Part shown: positions 52,929 to 62,417 of the stretch, in pieces
Numbering within the stretch: the stretch's first letter is position 1
How the letters are laid out: the number at the start of each line of letters is the position of its first letter
Source: a virus
IMG/VR virus record: IMGVR_UViG_3300020442_002322
Coordinates: 1-64,000 of that record
Length of the DNA: 64,000 bases
Strand: one strand, 5' to 3'
Notes under the pieces: model-generated
Seen by the model: only the letters and a program-made list of their open reading frames with translations
Told to the model about the DNA's origin: nothing
Databases searched by the model: none
Position numbers and translations under genes: made by a program

Positions 52929-53692
52929 TATACTGTTGTATCCGATCCTGCTACTGCGGCCGCTGTACCGTCTATAGGCACATCGTATGCAGATGGTACG
53001 CTCCAATTTCTGCGTACACTTTTAACATACTGACTTTTACTGTTAAATTGGTAATTACTTACTTTTGCATTATTACCCTGATTACCACCTAAAACTTTAA
53101 TGACTCCATTTGTTGTAATTTCTTGTATAAATCCTATATGTCCGCCTGAACGTGTTTTAGATTTAAAAATTACCACGTCCCATTTGCGAATATTTTTTGT
53201 ATCTCGCCAATCTACTTCGCCTCCCCAGCGTCCCCATCCTTGGCTTGACATTGTAGGTGTTCCTTGACCTAAAGGTATGCCTGCTGTGTATAATGCCCAG
53301 CTTACAAAAGCCGCACACCAAGCATATGCCATTGAACTGCTGTCTCTAGTATACGCATTACCACAAATTTTATAAGTTTCTAATATTCTAGGATTACCAG
53401 GATTTCCTCTTTCTCTCCAATCCTGTGTTAATACATTTGATAAAACTGCATCAAGTTTTTCCCAACCTGGATTTTCGGGTATATCTCCTGGAGTAATATT
53501 TGAATCTAGCGGAGGTAAATTTGAACTGTTAGAACCTGCATAAGATGTTGCACCTGGTCCTGTGCTAGGATAATCGCCTTCTAGGTCTAGATAATTAAAT
53601 CTTCCAGCTTCTAATAAATCATTCCATTGTTCATTATCTTGAATAAGTGAAGGACTTACAACTGGACTAAATGGTATTACTATTTGACACAT
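52928..53692 (-). CDS. CHAP/NlpC-P60-type peptidoglycan hydrolase
   Basis: 254 residues. AYAWCAAFVSWAL places the catalytic Cys at 126; SGGHIGFIQ gives His 185 and LGGNQGNN a third polar residue, as in CHAP-type amidases/endopeptidases. The first about 75 residues are Pro/Ser/Gly-rich and probably a linker. No signal peptide. Located between the hub gene gp5 and the PAAR tip, so it likely acts as a tail-associated enzyme cutting peptidoglycan during entry, although a lysis role is possible. It overlaps the PAAR gene (TAATG). Confidence 0.85.
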   Translation of the reverse strand: MCQIVIPFSPVVSPSLIQDNEQWNDLLEAGRFNYLDLEGDYPSTGPGATSYAGSNSSNLPPLDSNITPGDIPENPGWEKLDAVLSNVLTQDWRERGNPGNPRILETYKICGNAYTRDSSSMAYAWCAAFVSWALYTAGIPLGQGTPTMSSQGWGRWGGEVDWRDTKNIRKWDVVIFKSKTRSGGHIGFIQEITTNGVIKVLGGNQGNNAKVSNYQFNSKSQYVKSVRRNWSVPSAYDVPIDGTAAAVAGSDTTV

Positions 53693-53693
53693 A

Positions 53694-56282
53694 TTAAACT
53701 CCTATCGTTGGTGATCTAATCCAATCAGGATCAAACGTACCATCTGGCAAATACTTGGCCTGCAAATAACTTTGGTCTTTAGGATATCCTAAATTATAAC
53801 CGCCTTCGGTTCCTGCGATAGCCATTCTAAAGTTACCAAGTGTACCCCTACCAAAATCTTTATAACGTTCTTTTAAGTATGCCGCTGTTACTGCAACACT
53901 TTTTTCAACATCTGTAAGTAGTATTGTTGGATCGTCTACAATTTCTACACCAAATGGATTTGTGGTTGATATAAGACTATCTTTTACAAGCCCTGCAAGT
54001 TTACCATATCTTTGGTAATTTGCTTTCCCTGTCAATTGGATTAATCCTCTACCAATATATTTGCCGCCATCTCCGGGTGCTTTGTTACCCATGCCTGGAC
54101 CTATTTTACTTTGATATCCATAAACTAATTCAAAGAACAATGTTTTGTCTTTTTTGATTTCTGTAAGTTCAGCATCACTAACTGTTCTTGCCGCAGAGAA
54201 AATACTTCTAATTCTATCATTAGCAGTTCCGCCATAACCTGATTCAGTTTTTAATTGCAAGCCCGATTCTGTTTCTGCTGTAGCAATCGCGGCATAAACT
54301 TGCTGTTCGTTAAATCCTACTGCAAATAAAGCACTTGCAAATTTTCTTGAAAGTTCTTGCTTACTAATTTTGACTGCTGGCGGATCTTCTGGTATGTCAC
54401 TTGCTCCTGTAGGATCAAATCTTGCACTACCTTCTCCAACTTTTCCTGTGTCGTTATAACTGTTAGGTTGGCTTCCTGGTGTTCTAACAACTCCACCTGG
54501 ACCCCTATTGAATGTGTCAGGTGTGCTTGGTGGATATGTTTCTGGTTGTGTATTACCTGCTCTAATATTATCTGAACTATATTTTACTGGATCATAATTT
54601 TCGTGTTCAAACCAAGGTTCTTGTGAAGGAATTCTTGATGTTGTCAATGCTTGTTCTGGTGGTGTAGGATCAACTACAACTGGTGCTGGCGGAATAGTTG
54701 CCTCTTGTGGTGATTGAGGTGTTGATGGTATAATATTTTGTATGTCAATGTTACTGCCGTCTGAATACAAATATAAACTGCCACCAGCATGATTACTTAC
54801 ATTGGCATCTGATCTTAATTTTAAATCGCCAACTGCTTTTGCATGTAAAATATTTGCACTTTCTATACGTGTTGCAAGTTCACTTTTTTGATCATAGTTT
54901 CCTTCAGCAAGTATTTTAATATTGCCTAGTGTTTTTAGATCATAATCTCCGTCTGTTGTAACCTTGACATATGCACAGCCTTCTATACCAACTCCTGTTG
55001 CACTACCAAGTGCAAGATTTTCGTTGCTCATAACACTTTGTTGTGCGCCTGCAACAATGCTACCATTGTTTTGTGCATATAATACAAGATTAGCATTACT
55101 GTTAATACTACTATCTTGACCACTGTTTACACTCCATTGTGTACCACTAATCATATTAGTGCTATCAATAGAACTTGTTTTAATTTTATTTGCTACAATG
55201 TTTAAATTTGATCCTGCTGTTATATTCACATCATTATCAGCGGTAAAATTTATATCTTCTTGTGTGTGAATACTAATACTGTCTTTGGCATAAATGTCAA
55301 TTTTTCCATTTGATGTCATTTCGATCCAACTTGTACCTCTGCTATTACCGATGTATATTAGATCTTCTGTATTGTGTAAAAGTATTTGATGTCCTGTTCT
55401 GGTCTGTAGGCGCAATAACTCGTTGTGAGGCAGTGTGGGATCACCTCCTGTTTCACCTGCTTCTAAGTTAATATATTCTAAAGGTTTTTCCCAAGGCTTT
55501 CCTGTTCTTAAAAACTTATCGTCACCGTCATCCATAACAAACGATGAACCGCCTAATCTGCTTTTATACCAATTAGTTTTGTTGCCTCTAGGACCAATGT
55601 CTGCTTTTGGTGCGCCATCTCTTTTATCTAATGGTCCGGGTGTACTCCAGCCAAACACACTACTAGGAATTTCTCGTCTAGCACTAGAACTTGTTATTCC
55701 CCTTGTTTCATCTTCAATAAGGCCACGCTTGATATATCCTGCTAACAAATCTAAATGAGCTGGTTTAGGAAATGCTGTTGGTTCATTGTTTACACCTGTT
55801 GTAGTTAATTTGTTGTATTCAGCCGCAGGTGCTTTTTTATCAAAATCTTTTACTGTTGATGTTGCCGCATACCCAGGAACCATAAAGTTCATATATTCGT
55901 CTTGAATACAGCCTATCCAATAGCAGTTACTACTATTGCCTTCAGCAAAAATTACAAGTACTTTTGTTCCTGGATCAGGCGGTACTGCCCAAAATCCTGA
56001 ACTTTGTTGTGAATTTCTATAGCCTTCGTTTCTGCTACTTGCATTTACACTAGTTACATTATAAAAAGGACTTAAATATTTTGCTTCAAACAACTGTCCT
56101 GTAGTTTCTGGTTGGTTACCACTATCTGTCTGCTTTAACAATTCAACTTGCAATCTACCCATATACTGTGAGTCTAAAACATTAACTACAATAGCTTCAA
56201 AAGGTCCAGAACTTTCGACCCTCATTTTATCTTCAATAGTTCCGAATCTAGTTCTTATATCACGGTTTGGATTTCTTGCCAT
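53694..56282 (-). CDS. gp5: Baseplate hub/tail lysozyme gp5-like with C-terminal GH19-type domain
   Basis: 862 residues. N-terminal OB-fold (about 25-140: FEAIVVNVLDSQYMGRLQV, then PDPGTKVLVIFAEG), typical of gp5/VgrG hubs. About residues 320-510 look like the triple beta-helix needle (repeated short D-x-N-I-x-A segments). After a Pro-rich linker, residues about 640-860 resemble a GH19 chitinase/lysozyme: AETESGL with candidate catalytic Glu and YIGRGLIQLTGKANY. In T4 the lysozyme sits between OB and needle; here it is of another family and at the C-terminus. Start overlaps the upstream hub gene by TAATG. Confidence 0.88.
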   Translation of the reverse strand: MARNPNRDIRTRFGTIEDKMRVESSGPFEAIVVNVLDSQYMGRLQVELLKQTDSGNQPETTGQLFEAKYLSPFYNVTSVNASSRNEGYRNSQQSSGFWAVPPDPGTKVLVIFAEGNSSNCYWIGCIQDEYMNFMVPGYAATSTVKDFDKKAPAAEYNKLTTTGVNNEPTAFPKPAHLDLLAGYIKRGLIEDETRGITSSSARREIPSSVFGWSTPGPLDKRDGAPKADIGPRGNKTNWYKSRLGGSSFVMDDGDDKFLRTGKPWEKPLEYINLEAGETGGDPTLPHNELLRLQTRTGHQILLHNTEDLIYIGNSRGTSWIEMTSNGKIDIYAKDSISIHTQEDINFTADNDVNITAGSNLNIVANKIKTSSIDSTNMISGTQWSVNSGQDSSINSNANLVLYAQNNGSIVAGAQQSVMSNENLALGSATGVGIEGCAYVKVTTDGDYDLKTLGNIKILAEGNYDQKSELATRIESANILHAKAVGDLKLRSDANVSNHAGGSLYLYSDGSNIDIQNIIPSTPQSPQEATIPPAPVVVDPTPPEQALTTSRIPSQEPWFEHENYDPVKYSSDNIRAGNTQPETYPPSTPDTFNRGPGGVVRTPGSQPNSYNDTGKVGEGSARFDPTGASDIPEDPPAVKISKQELSRKFASALFAVGFNEQQVYAAIATAETESGLQLKTESGYGGTANDRIRSIFSAARTVSDAELTEIKKDKTLFFELVYGYQSKIGPGMGNKAPGDGGKYIGRGLIQLTGKANYQRYGKLAGLVKDSLISTTNPFGVEIVDDPTILLTDVEKSVAVTAAYLKERYKDFGRGTLGNFRMAIAGTEGGYNLGYPKDQSYLQAKYLPDGTFDPDWIRSPTIGV

Positions 56283-59200
56283 TATTTTAATCTCTCATTT
56301 AATGCCCTGATTGCCGCCGCTGAATCTGTTGCCGCTTGTTCAATTGCATTAGGAATATCTACTGGTACTCTACTTAACTGATCTTGTATGTTTCCTGTTT
56401 GATTTCCGAGATATCCTAAAATATCTTGCCCGTCTAAACCTAATTGGTTTAGTGTACCTGTAAGTTTACCGTCAATGGTACTAGTTATATCTTGAATAGT
56501 TGCAGATGCACCTATCATAGATTGGAAGTCCATGCCCACTTTAACAAGATTTCCTGCATCAAGCGCCGCTTGAGCGCCTGTTAATGCGTCACTGATTCTG
56601 CCAAATGCTTCTAATGCTCTGCTGTCTAAATTTTTCTTTTGTGCCTGTATAACACTATTCAAACTATTATATCCTGGTAAAATGTCTTTTACTGCATTAA
56701 GATAACTTTCATAGTTTGCTTCTATGCCTGCTGTAGCGGCCGCTTCAGAAACTTTATTACCAAATTCAGTCACTTTATCGTTGAGTGCCTTGGTAGGATC
56801 TGTCACAGGTACAAGAGCACCAATATTAGCCTTGCCATCATTTTGATATTGATTGTTTAATCTTACCATTGAAAGAGTTTGCGTAAATTGATTACCTGAT
56901 ATTCTATGTACTACTTTAGGCACATAGTATATTCCGCTGTATTGATCTACAACAATTAAATCCTCAGGAAAAATATAACTACCATCTAACGGGTTCAAAT
57001 CAACAGGAGACCTAAACATTAAATTTATATGTACTTGGCCGTTTGTATGATTCAAGTGTCCGTCTTTATTCATGTTTGTATAACTTGTATCTTTAGCGTG
57101 ATAATTTCCAATTCCGCTATCACTAATATAAAACGGATCCCCCATTATTGTCATGTCTACTCTAATCAGACCCGCAGTATCTGAATGCATTAATCTATCA
57201 TTGAATTGCCTTGCAACACTTATTGCACTATTATCTAATCCTGCACTTTGTCCTCCAGATGACGTGCCAACTACTTCTTTGCTTTTAGAGCCATCTTCGC
57301 TGTCGGCAGTACTACTACTTCCACTACCGCCAGATGATGTCGTAAGTTGCACATCTGGAGCACCAGCTGTCATTTGATTACTTGCTCCTTGAGCAGTGTT
57401 AGCATTGTTAGATCCTCTATCAGCTACAACAGGATGAACAAAAGCGTAATCGTATCTAATTTCAAAATCTAAAATGTCTTTGTTTTTGCCTGTGTAGATA
57501 TAATTGTATTGTTTTGCTACATCACGTTTTAGTTCACTTACTCCTACACTAGGATCTTTAGGATTTGCAAATACACTATGATGAACTTTGTATGGAACTA
57601 CTCTGTAAACATAAAGTTGAGGATAATTTCCACTACGTTTTAATTCTTCATCATCTGGTATAATATAAAGATCAGGCTCTATTCTAAACCAATCAATCAT
57701 GCCTTGTGGATCTTTTAGATCTTGTAATTGGTTTAATAAGTTTCTTCCATATTCACTTGTAATAACAACTTCTTCTACTATTTCACTTATTTTTGTGCCA
57801 CCTTTAAATTTAAAAACTCTAACATCATCGCTAACTTGTAATGCACTGTCTGTTCTATTAAATATTTCATATTTGTCTTTAAATTCTTGTTTAGCGTTTG
57901 TTTCAGCATTTTCTTGTTCAGAAACAAAACTATCTAGGCTTTGTCCTTTTCTAAATGCAGGCGGATTCATAGGCTGAATACCTGCCTCTACCGGATCTCC
58001 AATAATTTTTCCGGTACCTATTTTGTTTGCACTGTAGTCACTACCTGCATATTTTTTAAACATAAATTCTATTTTTTTTGCATTGTCTGCATTATTAGCT
58101 AGGTTTGCATAATATTCACCAAATGTGCTAGGTACTTCTGCATCTTGGCTTCCTACTATACTTTGATAAAGTGCTTCCATTCCTGTTCCTGAATATATAG
58201 GTCCTGACGGATCATAGTCTGGACCGTCATATCCTACAGTAGCAGATCCTACATCCTCTCCCGATCCACCAAATGCATCTAGTCCACTATCTTGACTGCT
58301 TGTATCTGAAGGGAAAACAATTACATATTGATCAGGTGTAACAATTTGATCTTTGCCTGCAAGTTCTTGTAAACGTTTATTCATTAATTCAGTTAGACTT
58401 TCGCCTCCTGTCTGCAAAATTTCTCTAACTGTCCTACCTTTAAGTGCAAGATCCGTTTTAATTTGTGTAACGCTGTCAGTCAGTGCAGAATCGTTGTATG
58501 CAATAGCAGTCATTGTATAAGTTGTACCGCCTTCGTTAGTTGCCATTTGTCCTGTAGTTAATTTGACTGGAAGCATTCTACGTGCATATGGTACTTCTTG
58601 TTCTTCACCGTCTACATTATATCCTTTGAAATCTAGCTGAAAACAAAATGGTGCAAGAGTGTAATCTGCATAGCCGTTTTCCAATGCCGCTACTTTTAGT
58701 GCTTGAAAAAATAATCCCATGCTATATGGTTCTGAAACTGTAAAATCAAATTTTGCGGCATTAGATGTTCTACCTCTTGCGTTTGGAGCCATTGTGCTAC
58801 TAAATTCAAAATCTTCTATAAAGAATTCAACATTTGCACCTAATGCTTGTTCGATTCTTGTTTTTGTTTTTCTGTTTGCTCCGCCACCACTACGCAAAAC
58901 AACAGTTTTCAGTCCTGTTTTTCTAAATGTGTTGTTAGGATCATTTATTTCTTTAGGTGAAAGACATGCTAGTGTAATAATACAGTTAAAACTTGCAAAC
59001 GGTTCTAATTCATTTGGCCAAGGCGGTGCAGAAACTCCAGGCACTAGTGTACCTGCTTTTGTTGTAAAACTAATTGGACTAGGCTTAGCCGGTAAGTTAC
59101 TTTTTAACATTTCAGGAGACATGCTTGCAAAATTTTCACCTGGTAAATTTAATCCTGGAATGTTAGGTATGTTAATATTTGCTTCTGCCTTGAAGTCATT

Positions 59201-59308
59201 CATTGTTTTTTCAAGACCTGCACGTATGTTTGCTCCAATATCAGGAAGCTGATTTGTTAAACTTTCAAACTTTTTTGTAACATTACCTAATAAGGCAGTA
59301 AAGCTCAT
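56282..59308 (-). CDS. Baseplate hub-like structural protein
   Basis: 1008 residues. No close T4 counterpart by eye. The N-terminal 60 residues are helical (coil-like) and the rest is beta-rich: FASFNCIITLACLSP, an FIEDFEFSSTMAP segment, YTMTAIAYNDSAL, later YPQLYVYRVVPYKVH, DPFYISDSG and SGIYYVPKVVHRISGNQF. This is the look of a gp27/gpD-type hub protein that binds the spike, and it is placed immediately upstream of gp5. The C-terminus (about 880-1008) is helical. AGGAG precedes the ATG. Hub role is inferred from position and fold impression. Confidence 0.6.
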   Translation of the reverse strand: MSFTALLGNVTKKFESLTNQLPDIGANIRAGLEKTMNDFKAEANINIPNIPGLNLPGENFASMSPEMLKSNLPAKPSPISFTTKAGTLVPGVSAPPWPNELEPFASFNCIITLACLSPKEINDPNNTFRKTGLKTVVLRSGGGANRKTKTRIEQALGANVEFFIEDFEFSSTMAPNARGRTSNAAKFDFTVSEPYSMGLFFQALKVAALENGYADYTLAPFCFQLDFKGYNVDGEEQEVPYARRMLPVKLTTGQMATNEGGTTYTMTAIAYNDSALTDSVTQIKTDLALKGRTVREILQTGGESLTELMNKRLQELAGKDQIVTPDQYVIVFPSDTSSQDSGLDAFGGSGEDVGSATVGYDGPDYDPSGPIYSGTGMEALYQSIVGSQDAEVPSTFGEYYANLANNADNAKKIEFMFKKYAGSDYSANKIGTGKIIGDPVEAGIQPMNPPAFRKGQSLDSFVSEQENAETNAKQEFKDKYEIFNRTDSALQVSDDVRVFKFKGGTKISEIVEEVVITSEYGRNLLNQLQDLKDPQGMIDWFRIEPDLYIIPDDEELKRSGNYPQLYVYRVVPYKVHHSVFANPKDPSVGVSELKRDVAKQYNYIYTGKNKDILDFEIRYDYAFVHPVVADRGSNNANTAQGASNQMTAGAPDVQLTTSSGGSGSSSTADSEDGSKSKEVVGTSSGGQSAGLDNSAISVARQFNDRLMHSDTAGLIRVDMTIMGDPFYISDSGIGNYHAKDTSYTNMNKDGHLNHTNGQVHINLMFRSPVDLNPLDGSYIFPEDLIVVDQYSGIYYVPKVVHRISGNQFTQTLSMVRLNNQYQNDGKANIGALVPVTDPTKALNDKVTEFGNKVSEAAATAGIEANYESYLNAVKDILPGYNSLNSVIQAQKKNLDSRALEAFGRISDALTGAQAALDAGNLVKVGMDFQSMIGASATIQDITSTIDGKLTGTLNQLGLDGQDILGYLGNQTGNIQDQLSRVPVDIPNAIEQAATDSAAAIRALNERLK

Positions 59309-59311
59309 TTG

Positions 59312-59617
59312 TTATACTCCTAATATTTCTTTAAGAGCAGGTCCTTTAGGAAGAAAAATTTTTGTTCCTGCTTCTATATCAAAAACAGGATCTTTAATAG
59401 TGTCCATATTTCTTTGTGCAAAAACCCACCATAGTTTTGAATTGCCGTATAAGTCATATGCTAATAAATCTGGACGATGTGTATACTGAGGTTCAATTTC
59501 ATAAAGGACATCGTCTGCTTCGGCAGGCACTGGTCTAATTGAAAGTATTGACAAATACTGTCCGTTTTGATAACCAGTATTTTTCCAAGGACTTGTATTA
59601 CCGTATGTAGCTGGCAT
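59312..59617 (-). CDS. gp53: Baseplate wedge protein gp53-like
   Basis: 101 residues (T4 gp53 is 196). The core YEIEPQYTHRPDLLAYDLYG, then KLWWVFAQRNMDTIKDP and an AGTKIFLPKG ending is the LysM-like signature of gp53, which fastens gp6 rings with gp25. It is coupled to gp48 upstream by TAATG (start 59617). The shorter form is known for marine T4-like phages by my recollection of the family. Confidence 0.85.
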   Translation of the reverse strand: MPATYGNTSPWKNTGYQNGQYLSILSIRPVPAEADDVLYEIEPQYTHRPDLLAYDLYGNSKLWWVFAQRNMDTIKDPVFDIEAGTKIFLPKGPALKEILGV

Positions 59618-60444
59618 TATAAAAATCCTCTCTTACTAATCAGTTTACCATTTACAAAATCATTCATATTAAACTGTTCAACATGTGTTCTGCTGTATAC
59701 AGGTTGTACAGTTACAGCAATTAAACTTTGCGCTGGTACCCATGTTCCAGCTTTTGCTTCATTACTAGGTTCAGCACCTTGTATATTGGTTTTAAAATAA
59801 TCAACGTCTTGAGGCATATCAATATTGAAACTTGTTATAACACAAGGTACATTTTTAAATACGTATTCTCCGTAACCATTTAGTTTTACTATTACTGGCG
59901 GATTTCCTGAATTTACTCCGTTGTCTCCATAAAACATTTTTGTTGCTGTACGTAAAAATGTTACAGCGGCGACCCAATATTCTGCATCTTCATTAGTTTC
60001 TGTAAAAAAGTCTCCTGAAATGGTAATAGCGTCCACAGTGCTGTTTCCATAATTGTAAAAAGGATAATTACTATGTACTGGTTGCATTGCTGAATAGCTT
60101 GCGCTGTGTGAAAAGATCACACTTGGTGTAAATGGGAATATCATACGATCACCTGTAACACCCAAAGGTTTTAACAAAGGCGATTCTAATTCTTTAATAA
60201 TAGGGGGAACACTTAAAGAAACACGCCAATCATTGTTGTTTTTACCATCTGCAATGATTGCCTCAGTATTAGTTTTGAACTGAGGAACACCATCAGAAGG
60301 CAAATTTTTGCTTCTGACGCCTTTCATGAATCCTTTGGAAGTACCATTACTAAACGGCACTAGAGACTTGGTTTTCTCTCTAATTTCGTTTTGTATGGTT
60401 CCACGTATATCACGTGCTACGTTACCGATCAAGTCTTTAAACAT
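59617..60444 (-). CDS. gp48: Baseplate tail-tube cap, gp48-like (or gp54-like)
   Basis: 275 residues. The pattern IFPFTPSVIFSHSASY, an HSNYPFYNYGNS segment, ISGDFFTETNEDAEYWVAAVTFLRTATKMFYG, a GYGEYVFKNVPCV strand and a TWVPAQS ending is that of the tail-tube-like cap proteins (gp48/gp54) that start tube assembly on the hub. gp48 versus gp54 cannot be settled here. First gene of the leftward baseplate block; AGGAG is 8 bases before the ATG and a late-promoter-like octamer about 57 bases upstream. Confidence 0.72.
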   Translation of the reverse strand: MFKDLIGNVARDIRGTIQNEIREKTKSLVPFSNGTSKGFMKGVRSKNLPSDGVPQFKTNTEAIIADGKNNNDWRVSLSVPPIIKELESPLLKPLGVTGDRMIFPFTPSVIFSHSASYSAMQPVHSNYPFYNYGNSTVDAITISGDFFTETNEDAEYWVAAVTFLRTATKMFYGDNGVNSGNPPVIVKLNGYGEYVFKNVPCVITSFNIDMPQDVDYFKTNIQGAEPSNEAKAGTWVPAQSLIAVTVQPVYSRTHVEQFNMNDFVNGKLISKRGFL

Positions 60445-60470
60445 AAGATATCTCCTACTACATTATTTAG

Positions 60471-60499
60471 TTGACTTTATTAACTGCGTAGTTTATAAT
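60471..60499 (+). promoter_or_regulatory. Sigma70-type promoter of gp55
   Basis: TTGACT (60471-60476), a 17-base spacer and a perfect TATAAT (60494-60499), 21 bases before the gp55 start. It lies in a 76-base divergent gap shared with the leftward baseplate block and should be read by unmodified host polymerase. Confidence 0.8.
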
Positions 60500-60500
60500 G

Positions 60501-60508
60501 TACTTATA
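60501..60508 (-). promoter_or_regulatory. Late-promoter-like octamer TATAAGTA
   Basis: Seven of eight to T4 TATAAATA on the minus strand, 56 bases before gp48. It overlaps the expected start site of the rightward gp55 promoter, so late leftward transcription would compete with gp55 transcription. Confidence 0.52.
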
Positions 60509-60520
60509 AAAATTGGAGAA

Positions 60521-61354
60521 ATGATGAGAAAAACAAATTACCTTAACAACAAAGACATACTTAAAGAGATACACAAGTCCAAAAGTAAGTTCTGTAGTTT
60601 TACAGATACGGACTATAATCAATATGATATAATCTTACCAAGCATTGAAAAAATTAACATTAGAACTATAGCAGAAGCAAAACGTAACAAGGCAAAAAGA
60701 CTAGGACAACAAGATTTTGAAGCACGTAAAGCAAACGGCGAAAAAATAAAACAAGCAGAATGCGAAGTAGACTACAGAAAAATTACAAAAGAAGAATTAA
60801 TTTTTAGAGTAATGACATTTGATCATATTCCAGATGATCCTACACGCAAGAAAAATCCTAAAACTGTAGCAGACACAAAAGTAAAACTTAACTTTCCTCC
60901 ATTTGTACATTATAAATTTAACGATGCAGGTGAACTTATTGTTGTTGGTAAAAGTCATTGGATTGGTGGTATGGAAAACGGTTACTTCTCAAAAGATCAC
61001 GGGCAAGCAACAAATAAACTTGCAATGATGTGGATGAAATTGTGTGATCGCTATGCAACACGAGGCAATGTGCGTGGGTACACATACAATGACGAAATGC
61101 GTGGACAAGCAATACTGCAACTTGCACAAATTGGTCTACAATTTGACGAATCTAAGTCAAATAATCCGTTTGCATACTATACTGCGGCTGTAACCAACAG
61201 TTTCGTACGTGTAATCAACATTGAAAAGAAAAATCAGAACATTAGAGACGATATTCTAGAAATGAATAATATGAATCCTAGCTATACTAGACAACATCAA
61301 GGCGAATGGGAAGCTTCTAAGAAAAGACAAGAAGAATTAGGACAAAACACTTGA
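60521..61354 (+). CDS. gp55: Late-transcription sigma factor gp55-like
   Basis: 277 residues from the first of two adjacent ATGs (60521, 60524); GGAG at 60515-60518 fits the second slightly better. gp55 replaces host sigma70 and directs polymerase to TATAAATA-type late promoters together with gp33 and the sliding clamp. The C-terminal half contains IGLQFDESKSNNPFAYYTAAVTNSF-like sequence characteristic of sigma region 2 (split here: FDESKSNNPFAYYT, then AAVTNSFVRVI). The N-terminal half is basic and longer than in T4 (185 residues). Its presence makes the NATAARTA sites on the other strand meaningful. Confidence 0.85.
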   Translation: MMRKTNYLNNKDILKEIHKSKSKFCSFTDTDYNQYDIILPSIEKINIRTIAEAKRNKAKRLGQQDFEARKANGEKIKQAECEVDYRKITKEELIFRVMTFDHIPDDPTRKKNPKTVADTKVKLNFPPFVHYKFNDAGELIVVGKSHWIGGMENGYFSKDHGQATNKLAMMWMKLCDRYATRGNVRGYTYNDEMRGQAILQLAQIGLQFDESKSNNPFAYYTAAVTNSFVRVINIEKKNQNIRDDILEMNNMNPSYTRQHQGEWEASKKRQEELGQNT

Positions 61355-61379
61355 CATTGTTGAACTTTTAGTATAATAT
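61351..61379 (+). promoter_or_regulatory. Probable sigma70-type promoter before gp47
   Basis: A consensus TTGACA (61351-61356) overlaps the gp55 stop codon. The -10 is ambiguous: TAATAT (61374-61379) gives a 17-base spacer, whereas a perfect TATAAT at 61372-61377 gives only 15. It lies 28 bases before the gp47 start. Confidence 0.55.
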
Positions 61380-61406
61380 AGTAAAAAATTATGAGAGGAT
61401 TCAACT

Positions 61407-62417
61407 TTGTTTAAGAAAGCGGCTGTCTTTACGGATATTCATTTCGGCCTTAAAGGCAACTCTAAAGTTCACAACGACGACTGTGAGCATTTTATTGATT
61501 GGTACATTGAGCAAGCCCAAGCAAACGGGTGTGAGACTGGCATCTTTTGTGGTGATTGGCATCACAATCGTAACAGTTTAAATCTTACAACAATGGATGC
61601 TACTATTCGTAGTTTAGAAAAACTAGGAAAAGCATTTGATAAATTTTATTTCTTTGATGGTAATCATGATTTGTACTATAAAGATAGGCGTGATGTAAAT
61701 TCTACGAGATTTGCTCCGTTTATTCCTGGTATTACATTTGTAGATGAAATTACTACTATTGAAGACGTTACACTTGTACCTTGGCTAGTAGGCGACGAGT
61801 GGAAAAAAATTGAAAAAATTAAATCCAAATATATGTTTGGACATTTTGAATTGCCAAACTTTTACATGAATGCTATGGTACAGATGCCTGATCATGGAGA
61901 ACTAAAAGGCGATCATTTTAAAAATCAAGAATACGTGTTCTCAGGACACTTTCATAAAAGACAAGTTCAGGGTAACATTCATTATATCGGTAACGCATTT
62001 CCTCACAACTATGCAGATGCATGGGACGACAAACGAGGTATGATGATACTTGACAGAGAAAACGATAAAGAACCAGAATTTTTAGACTGGCCGGATTGTC
62101 CTAAATACAGAACTACGACATTAAGCAAACTGCTTGATCCTAACAGTGAAGTTGTTAAACCTAATATGTATCTACGTGTTACACTAGATCTGCCAATTAG
62201 TTATGAAGAAGCGCAGTTTATTAAAGAAACATATATTAACAACCACCAATGTAGAGAGATTACACTTATTCCTCAGAAACAAGTTGAGGAAATTAGTACA
62301 GAACTTGATATAAGCAAATTTGAATCAGTTGATGAGATAGTATCAAAAGAGATTGCCGCTATTGACAGTGACAATTTTAATAAGAAAACACTGCTAGACA
62401 TATACAGCGAGCTATAA
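61407..62417 (+). CDS. gp47: Recombination nuclease subunit gp47-like (Mre11/SbcD family)
   Basis: 336 residues, close to T4 gp47 (339). It has the metallophosphoesterase motifs in order: DIHFG (9-13), GDWHHN (about 49-54), GNHD, then GHFELP and GHFHKR, which bind the two metal ions. With gp46 it resects DNA ends for recombination-dependent replication and degrades host DNA. The start is TTG 61407 with GAGAGGA 7 bases upstream; the nearby ATG at 61391 opens only a 7-codon frame. Coupled to gp46 by TAATG. Confidence 0.92.
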   Translation: MFKKAAVFTDIHFGLKGNSKVHNDDCEHFIDWYIEQAQANGCETGIFCGDWHHNRNSLNLTTMDATIRSLEKLGKAFDKFYFFDGNHDLYYKDRRDVNSTRFAPFIPGITFVDEITTIEDVTLVPWLVGDEWKKIEKIKSKYMFGHFELPNFYMNAMVQMPDHGELKGDHFKNQEYVFSGHFHKRQVQGNIHYIGNAFPHNYADAWDDKRGMMILDRENDKEPEFLDWPDCPKYRTTTLSKLLDPNSEVVKPNMYLRVTLDLPISYEEAQFIKETYINNHQCREITLIPQKQVEEISTELDISKFESVDEIVSKEIAAIDSDNFNKKTLLDIYSEL

